Position numbers and translations under genes: made by a program
Shown here: piece by piece, positions 17,537 through 26,258 of the stretch
How the letters are laid out: every line of letters starts with the position of its first letter
Position numbering within the stretch: the stretch's first letter is position 1
The notes under the pieces: model-generated
What the model was told of the DNA's origin: nothing
Seen by the model: only the letters and a program-made list of their open reading frames with translations
Databases searched by the model: none
Source: Actinoplanes sichuanensis
Lineage (GTDB): Bacteria; Actinomycetota; Actinomycetes; Mycobacteriales; Micromonosporaceae
Assembly (NCBI RefSeq): GCF_033097365.1
Contig: NZ_AP028461.1
Coordinates: 9,575,501-9,639,500 of the forward strand
Direction: 5' to 3'
DNA: 64,000 nucleotides

Positions 17537-17542
17537 AGACTA
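17537..17542 (-). promoter_or_regulatory. -10 box of the ACT-domain gene, leaderless spacing
   Basis: TAGTCT on the minus strand followed by six bases and the ATG at 17530. Confidence 0.5.
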
Positions 17543-17613
17543 CGTTGCGGATCTGTAACGTCCAACGGTTGCCGCGTGCGGTAAACGACACACCTTAGCG
17601 AACAAAAGGGACG

Positions 17614-18075
17614 TCAGTACCGTACCGGGGACAGGAAGGTCAGAGTGCCGCCCACTCGGCCACCGGCCACCAGTGGCGTCGAGATCGCGTCGAGAGTCAG
17701 CGGAGCCTCGCCGTCACCGGGGACCACCCGGATCAGGCCACGCGCCAGCCGCTCACTGCGGAGCGCCAGCAGCGGCGGGATGTTCTCCGCCTCCGGCTCC
17801 TCCAGGCGACCACCGCCCGCGGTGAAGTCGATGAGGCGCAGCGCGGTGTTGAGGCGCCGGCCGACCGCGTCGGCGGGTTTACCCAGCCCGAGCAGCTCGC
17901 TGCCGGACGGGGACACCGCGACTATCGAGCCCTCGACGTCGATCACCAGGCAGGGTTCGTCGGCCGCCGCGACCGTCATCGTCCAGCGCTCGACGCTGGT
18001 GATGAACTCGGCCTCCGACGGTGTCCGGGCCTGAGGGACGAACGCTCCCGAGAGGGAGAGCTCAACATGCGCCAC
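17614..18075 (-). CDS. PAS domain-containing protein
   Basis: A 153-residue single-domain protein. The segment EPCLVIDVEGSIVAVSPSGSELLG (about residues 40-63) has the PAS-core pattern, followed by a helix and strand end (GGRVGGTLTFLSPVRY). There is no kinase or output domain, so it may be a stand-alone sensor or partner. The GTG at 18075 is chosen because AGGAGG lies five bases upstream. It follows the NERD-like gene on the same strand after a 75-base gap. Confidence 0.7.
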   Translation of the reverse strand: MAHVELSLSGAFVPQARTPSEAEFITSVERWTMTVAAADEPCLVIDVEGSIVAVSPSGSELLGLGKPADAVGRRLNTALRLIDFTAGGGRLEEPEAENIPPLLALRSERLARGLIRVVPGDGEAPLTLDAISTPLVAGGRVGGTLTFLSPVRY

Positions 18076-18150
18076 CGGCTCCTCCTCGCTCCTCTTCACA
18101 TCGCAGGGCCGGCGCAGAACGCCGGCCCTGCGATGGCGTCGCAAGGAACG

Positions 18151-18867
18151 TTACCGGCGGCTCAGCCGCTTGTCAGCGGCCGTCTGTCCGTTGCTGTACG
18201 AAGAGTAGTTCGACCACGTGCCCGGGTGGTGGGCGACGGCGGACAGCTTGTTCGCCGTGGCCGGGGAGATCTTCGCGCCACCGGCGATGAGCAGGCGGTC
18301 GAGCTCCTTGTCGGTGGAGACGAGACAGTCCTTGGGTAGCCCGTGCACGCTGATCACGCCGTTGCCCACGAAGGTGAGGACGGCGGTCACCGGTACGTTG
18401 AGCCCGACGACGGAGGTGAGCGCCTTGGCGGCGCGGCGGGCGTCCTTGCGGGCCTCCACCACGTACTCCGGGCGCTTTCCGTTGATCTGGACCACGTCAC
18501 CGGCGATCAGGACGCGGGAGCGACCGTGATCGACCACCGTCACGGCGTAGACGCCGCCGGGGCCGATCGCGAGGAATCCGGCCCGTTCGTCGGCCGGGTT
18601 GGGCTCGTAGTAGGCCTGCGAGACATCGGTCCGCGGCCAGTCCACGATGTGCCAGTTCGGTCCGAGGCGGTCGAGCCTGGTGAGTGCGCGTGCTCCGGCG
18701 GCCTCGAGGCGGCGGACACCACGCTCGGCGCGACGACGGCGCGCCCACTCGGTGGGTGTGATGATGCGCGGCGGCTCGTCCACGAGAGAGGACGGATGCC
18801 TTCGGTCCACGGCTGTGGACGTTTGTGACGGCATGGGCAGCGCGGGGCGGGCGGGGAAGACAGTCAC
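18151..18867 (-). CDS. NERD-like nuclease-related domain protein
   Basis: A 238-residue protein with a region (about residues 55-165: GVRRLEAAGARALTRL, WHIVDWPRTDV, DERAGFLAIGPGGVYAVTVVDHG, RRAAKALTSVVG) resembling NERD domains that occur in many actinomycetes. NERD domains are distantly related to nuclease folds, but no activity is proven for this type. The GTG at 18867 has GGAGG five bases upstream, which decides the start over longer open frames. Divergent from arcA across a 260-base gap. Confidence 0.65.
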   Translation of the reverse strand: MTVFPARPALPMPSQTSTAVDRRHPSSLVDEPPRIITPTEWARRRRAERGVRRLEAAGARALTRLDRLGPNWHIVDWPRTDVSQAYYEPNPADERAGFLAIGPGGVYAVTVVDHGRSRVLIAGDVVQINGKRPEYVVEARKDARRAAKALTSVVGLNVPVTAVLTFVGNGVISVHGLPKDCLVSTDKELDRLLIAGGAKISPATANKLSAVAHHPGTWSNYSSYSNGQTAADKRLSRR

Positions 18868-19127
18868 TGCGACCTCCGGCAAAAGGTCAGTTGGGCTCTC
18901 TTTTCCAACTACCGTACGTGCTCGCGTCCCTACGGAACAGGGCGGTGGGTGGGAAAGAAAGGGGAGTGAGTATGGATGAATGCCGCATTCACGACAACAT
19001 CTTCTTTCGGATGGTGCATGTGCACCTTCCCAAGCTATCGCCCGCCCCCTGCCGATGCATGGCCGTCCCAAGATCTAGTCACAACGTCACGACCCGATAG
19101 CGCTCGGTACCGACTAACGTCGGCCAT
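18868..19127. promoter_or_regulatory. Divergent control region between NERD-like gene and arcA
   Basis: 260 bases without a gene. It holds the GGAGG site of the NERD-like gene, an inverted repeat GGTGCA-TG-TGCACC at 19013-19026, and the arcA -10 box. The rest shows nothing I can name. Confidence 0.5.
19110..19123 (+). promoter_or_regulatory. arcA -10 box inside a small palindrome
   Basis: TAACGT (19115-19120) lies seven bases before the GTG start. The surrounding CCGAC-TAAC-GTCGG (19110-19123) is a perfect 5-base inverted repeat covering the -10, so a repressor bound here would block RNA polymerase. Confidence 0.45.
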
Positions 19128-20315
19128 GTGTACGTCGACAGTGAAGTCAGCCGCCTCCGTACCGTACTGCTGCATCGTCCGTCAGCGGAACTCGCACGGC
19201 TCACACCCAGGAACAACGACTCGCTCCTCTTCGATGGGATCCCGTGGGTCAGCCGCGCGCAGGAGGAGCACGACGCCTTCGCCGAGGCCCTGCGCAGCCG
19301 CGGAGTCGAGGTGCTCTACCTCGGTGAACTGCTCGCCGAGACACTCACCGTGCCGGAGGCGCGGGCCGAGCTGACCGCCGGTGTGCTGTCCGCCCGCCGG
19401 TTGGGCGACTCGCTGCGGGCCGGCGTGGCCGGCTACCTGGCCGATCAGGACCCGGATCGGCTGGGCGAGATCCTTATCGCCGGACTGGCCCACGAGGAGA
19501 TCAAGCCGGGGGGTGGCGGCCTCGTCTACGAGATGATGGACCGGCACGACTTCGTCATCGATCCGCTGCCCAACCTGCTGTTCACCAGGGACTCGTCGGT
19601 CTGGGTGCGTGATCGGGTAGCGGTCACCAGTCTCGCCATGCGGGCCCGCCGGCGGGAGACCACGCTCACCCACGCCATCTACCGGCACCATCCCCGGTTC
19701 GTCGGCGCCGAGCTGCTCTTCGATCCGACCCTGGAACACGTCGAGGGCGGGGACGTACTGGTCCTGGCTCCGGAGGTGCTGGCCATCGGGGTCGGCGAGC
19801 GGACCACTCCGGCCGGCGCCGAACGGCTCGCCCAGCGGGTCATCGCGGCCGGCCTGGCGCACACCGTGCTGGCCGTGCCGATCGCTCAGGAACGCGCCAC
19901 CATGCACCTGGACACCGTCTGCACCATGGTGGACGTCGACGCCGTGGTGATGTACCCGAATCTGGCCGACAGTCTCCAGGCGTGGACGGTCACCGGAGTG
20001 GGCGACGAGCTACGGGTCCGCCCGCCCCGGCCGTTCCTCGAGGCGGCGGCCGAGGCGATGGGCATCGACCGGCTGCGGGTCATCGACACCGGCCTCGACC
20101 CGGTCACCGCCGAACGCGAACAGTGGGACGACGGCAACAACACGCTCGCCATCGCGCCCCGGCTCTGCGTCGCCTACGAACGCAACGTCGAGACCAACGC
20201 CCAGCTCGAACGAGCCGGCATCGAGGTGGTCCGGATCAGCGGCTCCGAGTTGGGCTCGGGTCGCGGCGGCCCACGCTGCATGAGCTGCCCCATCCAGCGC
20301 GATCCACTGCACTGA
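19128..20315 (+). CDS. arcA: Arginine deiminase
   Basis: A 395-residue enzyme hydrolysing arginine to citrulline and ammonia. The nucleophile C384 lies in GGPRCMSCP at the C-terminus, and upstream are [19 protein letters not shown] and [11 protein letters not shown], which supply the guanidinium-binding acids and catalytic histidine. The length matches full arginine deiminases. No ornithine carbamoyltransferase or carbamate kinase follows, so it does not form the usual arc operon here. The GTG start fits the -10 box seven bases before it. Confidence 0.93.
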   Translation: MYVDSEVSRLRTVLLHRPSAELARLTPRNNDSLLFDGIPWVSRAQEEHDAFAEALRSRGVEVLYLGELLAETLTVPEARAELTAGVLSARRLGDSLRAGVAGYLADQDPDRLGEILIAGLAHEEIKPGGGGLVYEMMDRHDFVIDPLPNLLFTRDSSVWVRDRVAVTSLAMRARRRETTLTHAIYRHHPRFVGAELLFDPTLEHVEGGDVLVLAPEVLAIGVGERTTPAGAERLAQRVIAAGLAHTVLAVPIAQERATMHLDTVCTMVDVDAVVMYPNLADSLQAWTVTGVGDELRVRPPRPFLEAAAEAMGIDRLRVIDTGLDPVTAEREQWDDGNNTLAIAPRLCVAYERNVETNAQLERAGIEVVRISGSELGSGRGGPRCMSCPIQRDPLH

Positions 20316-20333
20316 AGATCAAGATCGATTTCG

Positions 20334-20367
20334 CGTGGGTACGGCCGGAGCACCGACCGTACCCACG
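20334..20367. terminator. Bidirectional terminator between arcA and DUF5926 gene
   Basis: CGTGGGTACGG (20334-20344) pairs perfectly with CCGTACCCACG (20357-20367) around a 12-base loop. The flanks are T-rich before and A-rich after (GAAAAAGG), which gives a short U-run for the minus-strand transcript. Confidence 0.8.
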
Positions 20368-20374
20368 AAAAAGG

Positions 20375-21250
20375 TCAACGCAACGTCAGCTGGCGGCCGA
20401 TCAGGCCCTGCTTGGCACGCCGGGCGGCCGCGTCCAGCGGCTCGTCGACGGCCAGGACGTCGGTGTAGCGCTTGGCGAAGTCGGCCAGCGCCGCCTCGAA
20501 CTCGGCGCCCTCCGGCTCACCGGGCACGTCCCACACCGGCACGAGCAGACCGTGCGCCCGGAACATGCCGGCGAACTTGGTGTCCTCACCGAGCAGCAGG
20601 TCACCCGAGGCGGACAGGCGGGACAGCGCGTCCAGCGCCCGGTCCTCCGGCTCGCCGAGCACCCAGCGGACGTGGCTCTTGTCCGGGGCGACCCGGCACC
20701 AGTACGCCGCCTTGGCCGCGGCCAGCCGCACGGTCGGGTAGATCGAGGCGTTGGCCCGCTCCAGCGACGCCTTCACGGTGGCGTCCTGCATCTGCTCCGG
20801 GTCCAGCCAGTACTCGAAACCGTCGTGCATGGTGATCTCGAGCGGGTGGTCGACCAGGATGTCCTGCAGGCGCAGGCCCTCACCCGGCAGGGCGGGCACC
20901 GACACGGTGTTGCCGGGCTCGGTCCGCAGCGCGTTCAGGATCGCCACGGCCAGGTCACGCGACACGTCACCGGACTGGACGTGCCGCTGCAGGCCGATGA
21001 AGACGTTCCCGTCGCGGCGGGACATGGCCGGCCACGCCATCGGCAGCACCGTCGACAGGGTCACCGGACGGTCCCCGTACTCCTCGACGATCTCCGGCTT
21101 GAGGGTCAGCGGCGCCGACGCGGCCGGGACCAGCTCGCGCAGAGCGATCCACTCCGTCTCGTCGGCCAGGCCCTCGAACGGGCGGGCGACGAAGATGTCG
21201 CGCACCTTCGTCTTCGGTGCGGTTTCGCGGGACTTGCGACGCTTGCTCAC
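20375..21250 (-). CDS. DUF5926 family protein
   Basis: A 291-residue protein matching the actinobacterial DUF5926 family (ARPFEGLADETEWIALRELVPA, VTLSTVLPMAWPAM, SGDVSRDLAVAILNAL, FRAHGLLVPVWDVP). Relatives in Streptomyces, as I recall them, carry an N-terminal SEC-C zinc motif; here the N-terminus is only a lysine/arginine-rich stretch (SKRRKSRETAPKTK), so that motif is absent. Function unknown. The GTG at 21250 has TACCCT eight bases upstream on the minus strand; an ATG at 21292 is the alternative. Confidence 0.85.
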   Translation of the reverse strand: MSKRRKSRETAPKTKVRDIFVARPFEGLADETEWIALRELVPAASAPLTLKPEIVEEYGDRPVTLSTVLPMAWPAMSRRDGNVFIGLQRHVQSGDVSRDLAVAILNALRTEPGNTVSVPALPGEGLRLQDILVDHPLEITMHDGFEYWLDPEQMQDATVKASLERANASIYPTVRLAAAKAAYWCRVAPDKSHVRWVLGEPEDRALDALSRLSASGDLLLGEDTKFAGMFRAHGLLVPVWDVPGEPEGAEFEAALADFAKRYTDVLAVDEPLDAAARRAKQGLIGRQLTLR

Positions 21251-21320
21251 GGGGAACCAGGGTAAGCGTTCGGTCCCGCGATCCGGTGACATGGGCCACC
21301 TGAAATCGCTCGGCCGTGGT

Positions 21321-22445
21321 TCACGCGCGAGGCAGACGCACCTCGGCGACCGTGCCGCCGCCCTCCCGCGGGCGCAGTGACACCCATCCGTTCTGCCGCT
21401 CCACCAGCCGCCTGACCAGATAGAGGCCGAGCCCGGCGCCGGCTCGATGGTGCCCCGAGTCGGCCTGCCAGTAGCGGTCGAAGGCGTGCTCCACGTGCTC
21501 GGGGGCGATGCCGGCGCCCCGGTCGGCGACCCGGAACCGGAGCGTGTCATCGTCGCTGCCGGCGCACACCTCGACCGTGGTGTCCGGATCCGAATACTTC
21601 TCGGCGTTGGTGGTCAGCTCGGTGAGGATGGTGGCGATCGAGTCGCGCGACCCGTACGCCTTCGGTAGGTCGGTGGGCATGTTCGTCAGCACCAGTCGAC
21701 CGCGCAGATCGGCGGGTAGTGTCCCGGCCGCCTCGCGGAGCGTTTCCACCAAGTCGAACGGGCCGGCCGGGGACGCGCCGACCGCGCCGTCCTCCTCACT
21801 CGCGGCGGAGAGCAGGCGGTCCACCAGGCGGGCCAGCTCACCGGCCCGGGCGCCGATCACCCGGACCGCCTCGCGCCGGCCCGGCTCGCCCAGGCTGTCC
21901 CAGTGGTTGGTGAGCGTGTCCGCGTACCCCTTGATCACGGTGACCGGGGTGCGCAGCTCGTGACTGGTGACCGCGACCCACAGGTCGCGGTCGGTGTCGG
22001 GTTTGGGGTCGTCGTGCGCCGGAAGCCCCGCGTTCAGCCCGTAGAGCCGGCCGACCAGACCGGCCAGCAGCTCCAGCACGATGCCGAACTCGGCGGTGGG
22101 CTCGCTGTCCAGGCAGACGTGCAGCCAGCCGACCGGGCGGCCGCGGTGCTCGCATCGGACGCCGAGCACATGGCCCGAGCCGACGCCGTCCATCAGGTCG
22201 TCGGCCGGATCGGGCTGAAGATCCACCCGACGGCCCAGCGCCGGCGCCCACACCCCGGTGGCCACGATGATCCGGCCGTGGTCGACCGCGCTCTCGGTGA
22301 AGGCGGCGCCGCTCGCACCGAGCGACTCCCCGGCCAGCGCGACCAGTTGCTGGAGCACGGACAGCCCGGCGTCGCCCGAGTTGAGGCGGCCGAGAATCGC
22401 GACCTGACCGCGGGTCAGGGCCGCGTAGTCGGGGCGGTCCGGCAT
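21321..22445 (-). CDS. Sensor histidine kinase with N-terminal GAF-like domain (orphan)
   Basis: A 374-residue soluble kinase. Residues 20-130 form a GAF-like sensory region, the HisKA box has H162 (SHELRTPV), and the HATPase region shows N in ELTTNAEKY, DRGAGIAPEHVEHAF and GAGLGLYLVRRL. There are no membrane segments, so it senses a cytoplasmic signal. No response regulator gene is adjacent, so its partner must be elsewhere. Confidence 0.9.
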   Translation of the reverse strand: MPDRPDYAALTRGQVAILGRLNSGDAGLSVLQQLVALAGESLGASGAAFTESAVDHGRIIVATGVWAPALGRRVDLQPDPADDLMDGVGSGHVLGVRCEHRGRPVGWLHVCLDSEPTAEFGIVLELLAGLVGRLYGLNAGLPAHDDPKPDTDRDLWVAVTSHELRTPVTVIKGYADTLTNHWDSLGEPGRREAVRVIGARAGELARLVDRLLSAASEEDGAVGASPAGPFDLVETLREAAGTLPADLRGRLVLTNMPTDLPKAYGSRDSIATILTELTTNAEKYSDPDTTVEVCAGSDDDTLRFRVADRGAGIAPEHVEHAFDRYWQADSGHHRAGAGLGLYLVRRLVERQNGWVSLRPREGGGTVAEVRLPRA

Positions 22446-22529
22446 GCCTGCGAGTTTGCCTCGCTCGCGGGGTTTTGGGCAGATGAACCTAAGCGAATCC
22501 TGGGGTCGACCAGCCCTTAGTGGTGCACG

Positions 22530-23321
22530 TCACATCCGGTCGAGTAGGTCCAGCACGAACCGGGGACGGTCGGTGATCACGCCGTCCACGCGGTGCTCCA
22601 GCACCAGACTCAGATCGGCCTCCTCGTTGACCGTCCAGACGTACACCTGATGCCCGGCGGCCTTGATCGTCGGCAACAGTGACGGGCGCGCCCTGATCAG
22701 CTCGACGCCGGGCCCGGCGGTCCGGGCGCCGAACGGCAGCCGGCCCCGGCCGGCGCCGGGTGGCACGAACTCCATCAGATAGACCGTGGGCAGACCGGGC
22801 GCCTGCGCCCGGACGCGGCGCAACGCGAGTGCCGCGAACGACATCACGGTGACCTGTACGTCATCGTCCGGTTTCGGGTCGGCCAGGCCGTAGTGCCGCA
22901 GCATCCGGACCAGCCGGCGCTCCACCTCGGCACCGTAACGGGACGGGTGCTTCGTCTCGATCAGCAGCCGCACCTGACGGCCGGAGTCGCGCACCGCCTC
23001 CAGCAGCCGTTCCAGCGTCAGCAGCCGGGCCAGGTCGGGCAGCTCGGCGTCGGCCGGATAGCCGGGATGCCAGGAACCGAAGTTCAACGCGTCCAGCTCG
23101 GCCAGGGTCTTCGAACTGACCCGGCCCCGGCCGTCACTGGTCCGGTCCAGCTTGCTGTCGTGCACACAGACCAGATGACCGTCCCGGGTCAGCCGGACGT
23201 CACACTCCAGGCCGTCCGCGCCCTCGTCGAGCGCGCGCAGATAGGCGCCGAGCGTGTGCTCGGGCAGCGCGTCGGCCCCGCCGCGGTGCGCGAAGACCAG
23301 TGGGCGGTACCCGGTAGTCAC
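22530..23321 (-). CDS. Glycerophosphodiester phosphodiesterase
   Basis: A 263-residue GDPD-family enzyme hydrolysing glycerophosphodiesters to glycerol-3-phosphate plus an alcohol. The TIM-barrel signature begins FAHRGG (H12, R13), with EHTLGAY, LECDVRLTRDGHLVCVHD and LLIETKHP supplying the metal ligands. There is no signal peptide, so it works in the cytoplasm. The GTG at 23321 overlaps the rhodanese stop (GTGA), showing a coupled two-gene operon. Confidence 0.92.
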   Translation of the reverse strand: MTTGYRPLVFAHRGGADALPEHTLGAYLRALDEGADGLECDVRLTRDGHLVCVHDSKLDRTSDGRGRVSSKTLAELDALNFGSWHPGYPADAELPDLARLLTLERLLEAVRDSGRQVRLLIETKHPSRYGAEVERRLVRMLRHYGLADPKPDDDVQVTVMSFAALALRRVRAQAPGLPTVYLMEFVPPGAGRGRLPFGARTAGPGVELIRARPSLLPTIKAAGHQVYVWTVNEEADLSLVLEHRVDGVITDRPRFVLDLLDRM

Positions 23322-23653
23322 AGCACGCGGGCCGGCTGCCCGTTGTCGGTGACCACGTCCTTGCCGAGGGCGGCCCAGGACTGCATGCCACCGTCGAGGT
23401 TGCGCACGTTGTCCCAGCCGTTGTTCATCAGATAGGCCACGACCTGGCCGGAACGCCCGCCGGCGCGGCACACCACGACCACCTCGCCGTCGGTGGGCAC
23501 CTCGGCCATCCGGGCCGGGATCTCCATCATCGGCAGATGGTGGGCGCCCGGCGCGTGGCCGGCCTCCCACTCGTCGGGCTCACGCACATCGAGCAGGTAG
23601 ACGCCGGGGGTGACTTGGTCAGCGGTGACGCTGGGAACCTGAGGTCCGAACAC
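23318..23653 (-). CDS. Rhodanese-like domain protein
   Basis: A 111-residue single rhodanese domain. The active loop CRAGGRS contains the catalytic cysteine (about residue 82), preceded by LLDVREPDEWEAGHAPGAHHLPM. It probably transfers sulfur or acts as a thiol carrier. The GTG start has TAGGCT seven bases upstream on the minus strand (23661-23666). Translationally coupled to the GDPD gene. Confidence 0.92.
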   Translation of the reverse strand: MFGPQVPSVTADQVTPGVYLLDVREPDEWEAGHAPGAHHLPMMEIPARMAEVPTDGEVVVVCRAGGRSGQVVAYLMNNGWDNVRNLDGGMQSWAALGKDVVTDNGQPARVL

Positions 23654-23660
23654 GATGACA

Positions 23661-23666
23661 AGCCTA
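23661..23666 (-). promoter_or_regulatory. -10 box of the rhodanese-GDPD operon
   Basis: TAGGCT on the minus strand, seven bases before the GTG at 23653, again giving a leaderless arrangement. Confidence 0.5.
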
Positions 23667-23674
23667 AAGGGGGA

Positions 23675-24829
23675 CTACTTCTCGTTCGCCACGACCTCGG
23701 GGTGATCGAGCACGAACTGACCCAGCTGGTCCTTCTTCGCGGCCTGGAACATCTGCAGGCTGATCTCCTGGAACTGCTCCCGGCCGTTGCCGTTGCTGGA
23801 GAACGTGCCGCTGTTGGTCCGCAGCAGCACCATGTCGTTGGCGGCGACGTCCTTGAGGCCGAGCGCGAAGTCGGCGAGCTCGATGTCACCGATGTCCAGG
23901 GTGAAGGCCTTGCCGGCCGACTTGATCAGGGAGCTGATCTTGAGCGGGTTGGTCATCACGCCGCTGTCCGACGCCTTCTTGGCCATCGCCTTGAGCAGCT
24001 GCTGCTGGTGACGCTGACGGTCGTAGTCACCGTTCTTCAGGCCGTACCGCTGGCGGGCGTAGTCGAGTGCCTCCCAGCCCTCCATCGCCCGGCAGCCCAC
24101 CTTGTAGACCACCGGCTTCGGGTCCAGGCCCTCCTTCTCGGCGTCGGTGAGGTAGACCGGCTTGCCGTCGACCAGGCCCATGTGCTTGGAGGTGACCTGC
24201 TGGTCGACGCACATGTCGACGCCGCCGAGCTCGTCGATCACGCCCTTGAAACCGTTGAAGTTGATGATCGCGGCGCCGTCGAAGCTGATCCCGGTCATGT
24301 TCTTGAGGGTCTTGGCGAGCAGCTGGGCACCACCCGCGGCCCCGGCACCGTTCTGCGCGCCCCAGTAGAACGCCTCGGTCGCCTTGACCGTGCCGCCCTC
24401 CCACTTGCTCGGCGCGAACGCCGGTGTCTCCACCTCGGTGTCCCGCGGGACCGAGATGAGGAACGCCTGATCATGGGTGGCCGGGATGTGCAGGATGATG
24501 ATCGTGTCCGAGTGCAGGGTGTCGTCGGACCAGCTGGCCCGCTTGTCGACACCCATCAGTAGAAGGTCGATCGGGCCGTCGATGGTGGCGCCGCCACCCT
24601 CCTCGACCGTCTTCTTAGCGTCGCCTGTGAGGTTCTTGACCTCGATCGTCTCGGTGGTCTGGCTGATCAGCACCTTGCCGCCGACCAGGCCGCCCCCGCT
24701 CGCGATCAGCAGCACCGCTCCGGCCGTGGCGGAGAGCCGCGCCCAGAGCGGTGACCTGCGTTTACGAGCCTTCTCCGGAGGAGACGGCGGCACGACTGAT
24801 GGCGCCGGCCGGTTCGCCGTGACGGTCAC
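23675..24829 (-). CDS. LytR-CpsA-Psr (LCP) family protein
   Basis: A 384-residue membrane-anchored ligase. A short basic cytoplasmic tail is followed by one membrane segment at about residues 32-55 and an extracellular LCP domain with DLLLMGVDKR, LHSDTIIILHIP, FLISVPRDTEV, INFNGFKGVIDELGGVDMCVD and ALDYARQRYGLKNGDYDRQRHQQ, the polyprenyl-phosphate-binding residues. LCP enzymes attach wall polymers such as teichoic acid or polysaccharide to peptidoglycan. The GTG at 24829 has GGAG seven bases upstream. Next to a second LCP gene. Confidence 0.93.
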   Translation of the reverse strand: MTVTANRPAPSVVPPSPPEKARKRRSPLWARLSATAGAVLLIASGGGLVGGKVLISQTTETIEVKNLTGDAKKTVEEGGGATIDGPIDLLLMGVDKRASWSDDTLHSDTIIILHIPATHDQAFLISVPRDTEVETPAFAPSKWEGGTVKATEAFYWGAQNGAGAAGGAQLLAKTLKNMTGISFDGAAIINFNGFKGVIDELGGVDMCVDQQVTSKHMGLVDGKPVYLTDAEKEGLDPKPVVYKVGCRAMEGWEALDYARQRYGLKNGDYDRQRHQQQLLKAMAKKASDSGVMTNPLKISSLIKSAGKAFTLDIGDIELADFALGLKDVAANDMVLLRTNSGTFSSNGNGREQFQEISLQMFQAAKKDQLGQFVLDHPEVVANEK

Positions 24830-24942
24830 GCAGCACTCCAAGGGGGGAGATCGGGGGCTGCATCACCTTACGGACAGCTCGCACAACATCTGAAGGTCTT
24901 TCCGGTTTCAAGATGAAGTCATAGCTCGCTGACAGCCTGCGC

Positions 24943-26124
24943 TTACTTCTTGACCGGGTTGGCCGCCAGCCACTCGGTCATCTTGTCCTCGGCCACCGCC
25001 TTGTAGAGGGCCAGCGCCTTCTCCCGGTCGGCGACCACGACCGACTGGCCGTCGATGGTCTCGCTGCCCTTGTTGGGGCTGGTGATGAAGGTGAGATTCT
25101 CGCCACGCAGGTTGCGGAACTGGACCGCCATGTCGGTGAGCGAGAACGTCTCGTCCACCGTGACCGCCTTGGTCACCGAGCCCAGGAAGTCGTTGAGCTT
25201 GGTCGGGCTGGTCAGCGTGCCGCTGCTCGCCGCCTTGTCCATGATCGCCTTGAGGAAGTCCTGCTGGTGCTGCATGCGGGCGAAGTCACCCCGGGCGAAC
25301 TGCTTGCGCTGGCGCACCCAGTCCAGGGCCTGGGCCCCGTTCATGTGCATCATGCCCTTCTTGAACTCGCGGAAGGGCTTGTGGATCGAGGTGATGTCCT
25401 GCTCGACCTTCAGATCCACACCGCCGAGCGCATCGGTGACCTCCTTGAAGCCACTGAAGTCGATGGTCATCACGTGGTCGATGCGCACGTCGGTCATGCA
25501 CTCCACGGTCCGGACCGCGCGCGGGATGCCACCGAAGGCGAACGCGGCGTTGATCTTCGCCCGGCTGCTGGTGCTGCACGGCGCGTTGTCCTCGGTCGGG
25601 ATGCTCACCCACAGGTCCCGCGGGATCGAGATGAGCTGCGCGGACTTGTGGTCGTCCGGCACGTGCATGAGGATCAGCGTGTCGGCGCGCCACTGGTTCG
25701 CCTTGTCCTGCACGGCGTCCGGGTCACGCGAGTCGGTGCCGATCAGCAGGATGTTGAAGGCGCCCTCGACGGTCTTGCCGGGGCGGTCCGTGGTGATCCC
25801 GGAGAAGGCGTTGGTCCGCTTCAGGTTGTCGTCGAGGCCGGAGAAGTAGCCGTACGCCACGATGCCGCCGATGATCGCGAGGACCAGGACGACCGCGCCC
25901 ACGACGATGGCGATGCGCCCCCACCGGGGTCGCGGCCGGCGACCGCCGTTGTAGGAGCGACCGGTGGAGCCGGGCGGGCGCGGTCCGCGGGGGCCAGCCG
26001 GCTGGTAGTCGTCACCACCGTGCGAAGACGAACCATAGGGGCGCGGGCCCTGGTCGGGACGCCCCGGCCCGGGCACGGACGCGCGTCCGGAGGAATTGCC
26101 GCTGGGAGAGGTGGTGGCAGACAT
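24943..26124 (-). CDS. LytR-CpsA-Psr (LCP) family protein (second copy)
   Basis: A 393-residue LCP ligase with a longer Gly/Pro/Arg-rich cytoplasmic region (residues 1-67), one membrane segment at about 69-93, then the LCP core: FNILLIGTDSRD, RADTLILMHVP, QLISIPRDLWVSIP, IDFSGFKEVTDALGGVDLKVE and ALDWVRQRKQFARGDFARMQHQQ. The ATG at 26124 avoids a weak upstream extension. It lies upstream of the other LCP gene on the same strand after a 113-base gap; the two probably attach different glycopolymers or share work. Confidence 0.93.
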   Translation of the reverse strand: MSATTSPSGNSSGRASVPGPGRPDQGPRPYGSSSHGGDDYQPAGPRGPRPPGSTGRSYNGGRRPRPRWGRIAIVVGAVVLVLAIIGGIVAYGYFSGLDDNLKRTNAFSGITTDRPGKTVEGAFNILLIGTDSRDPDAVQDKANQWRADTLILMHVPDDHKSAQLISIPRDLWVSIPTEDNAPCSTSSRAKINAAFAFGGIPRAVRTVECMTDVRIDHVMTIDFSGFKEVTDALGGVDLKVEQDITSIHKPFREFKKGMMHMNGAQALDWVRQRKQFARGDFARMQHQQDFLKAIMDKAASSGTLTSPTKLNDFLGSVTKAVTVDETFSLTDMAVQFRNLRGENLTFITSPNKGSETIDGQSVVVADREKALALYKAVAEDKMTEWLAANPVKK

Positions 26125-26258
26125 GTCACCCAGGTTACGTAGTGCCCGGCGTTGATCCGGGTCGTCGCCACCGCTTCGGCACGAAGGTGGGAGGAGTGAC
26201 GACACGGACACGGACCGGCGCTGGCGACTGCGCCGGTCCGTGGCACTGCTGAAGAGGG

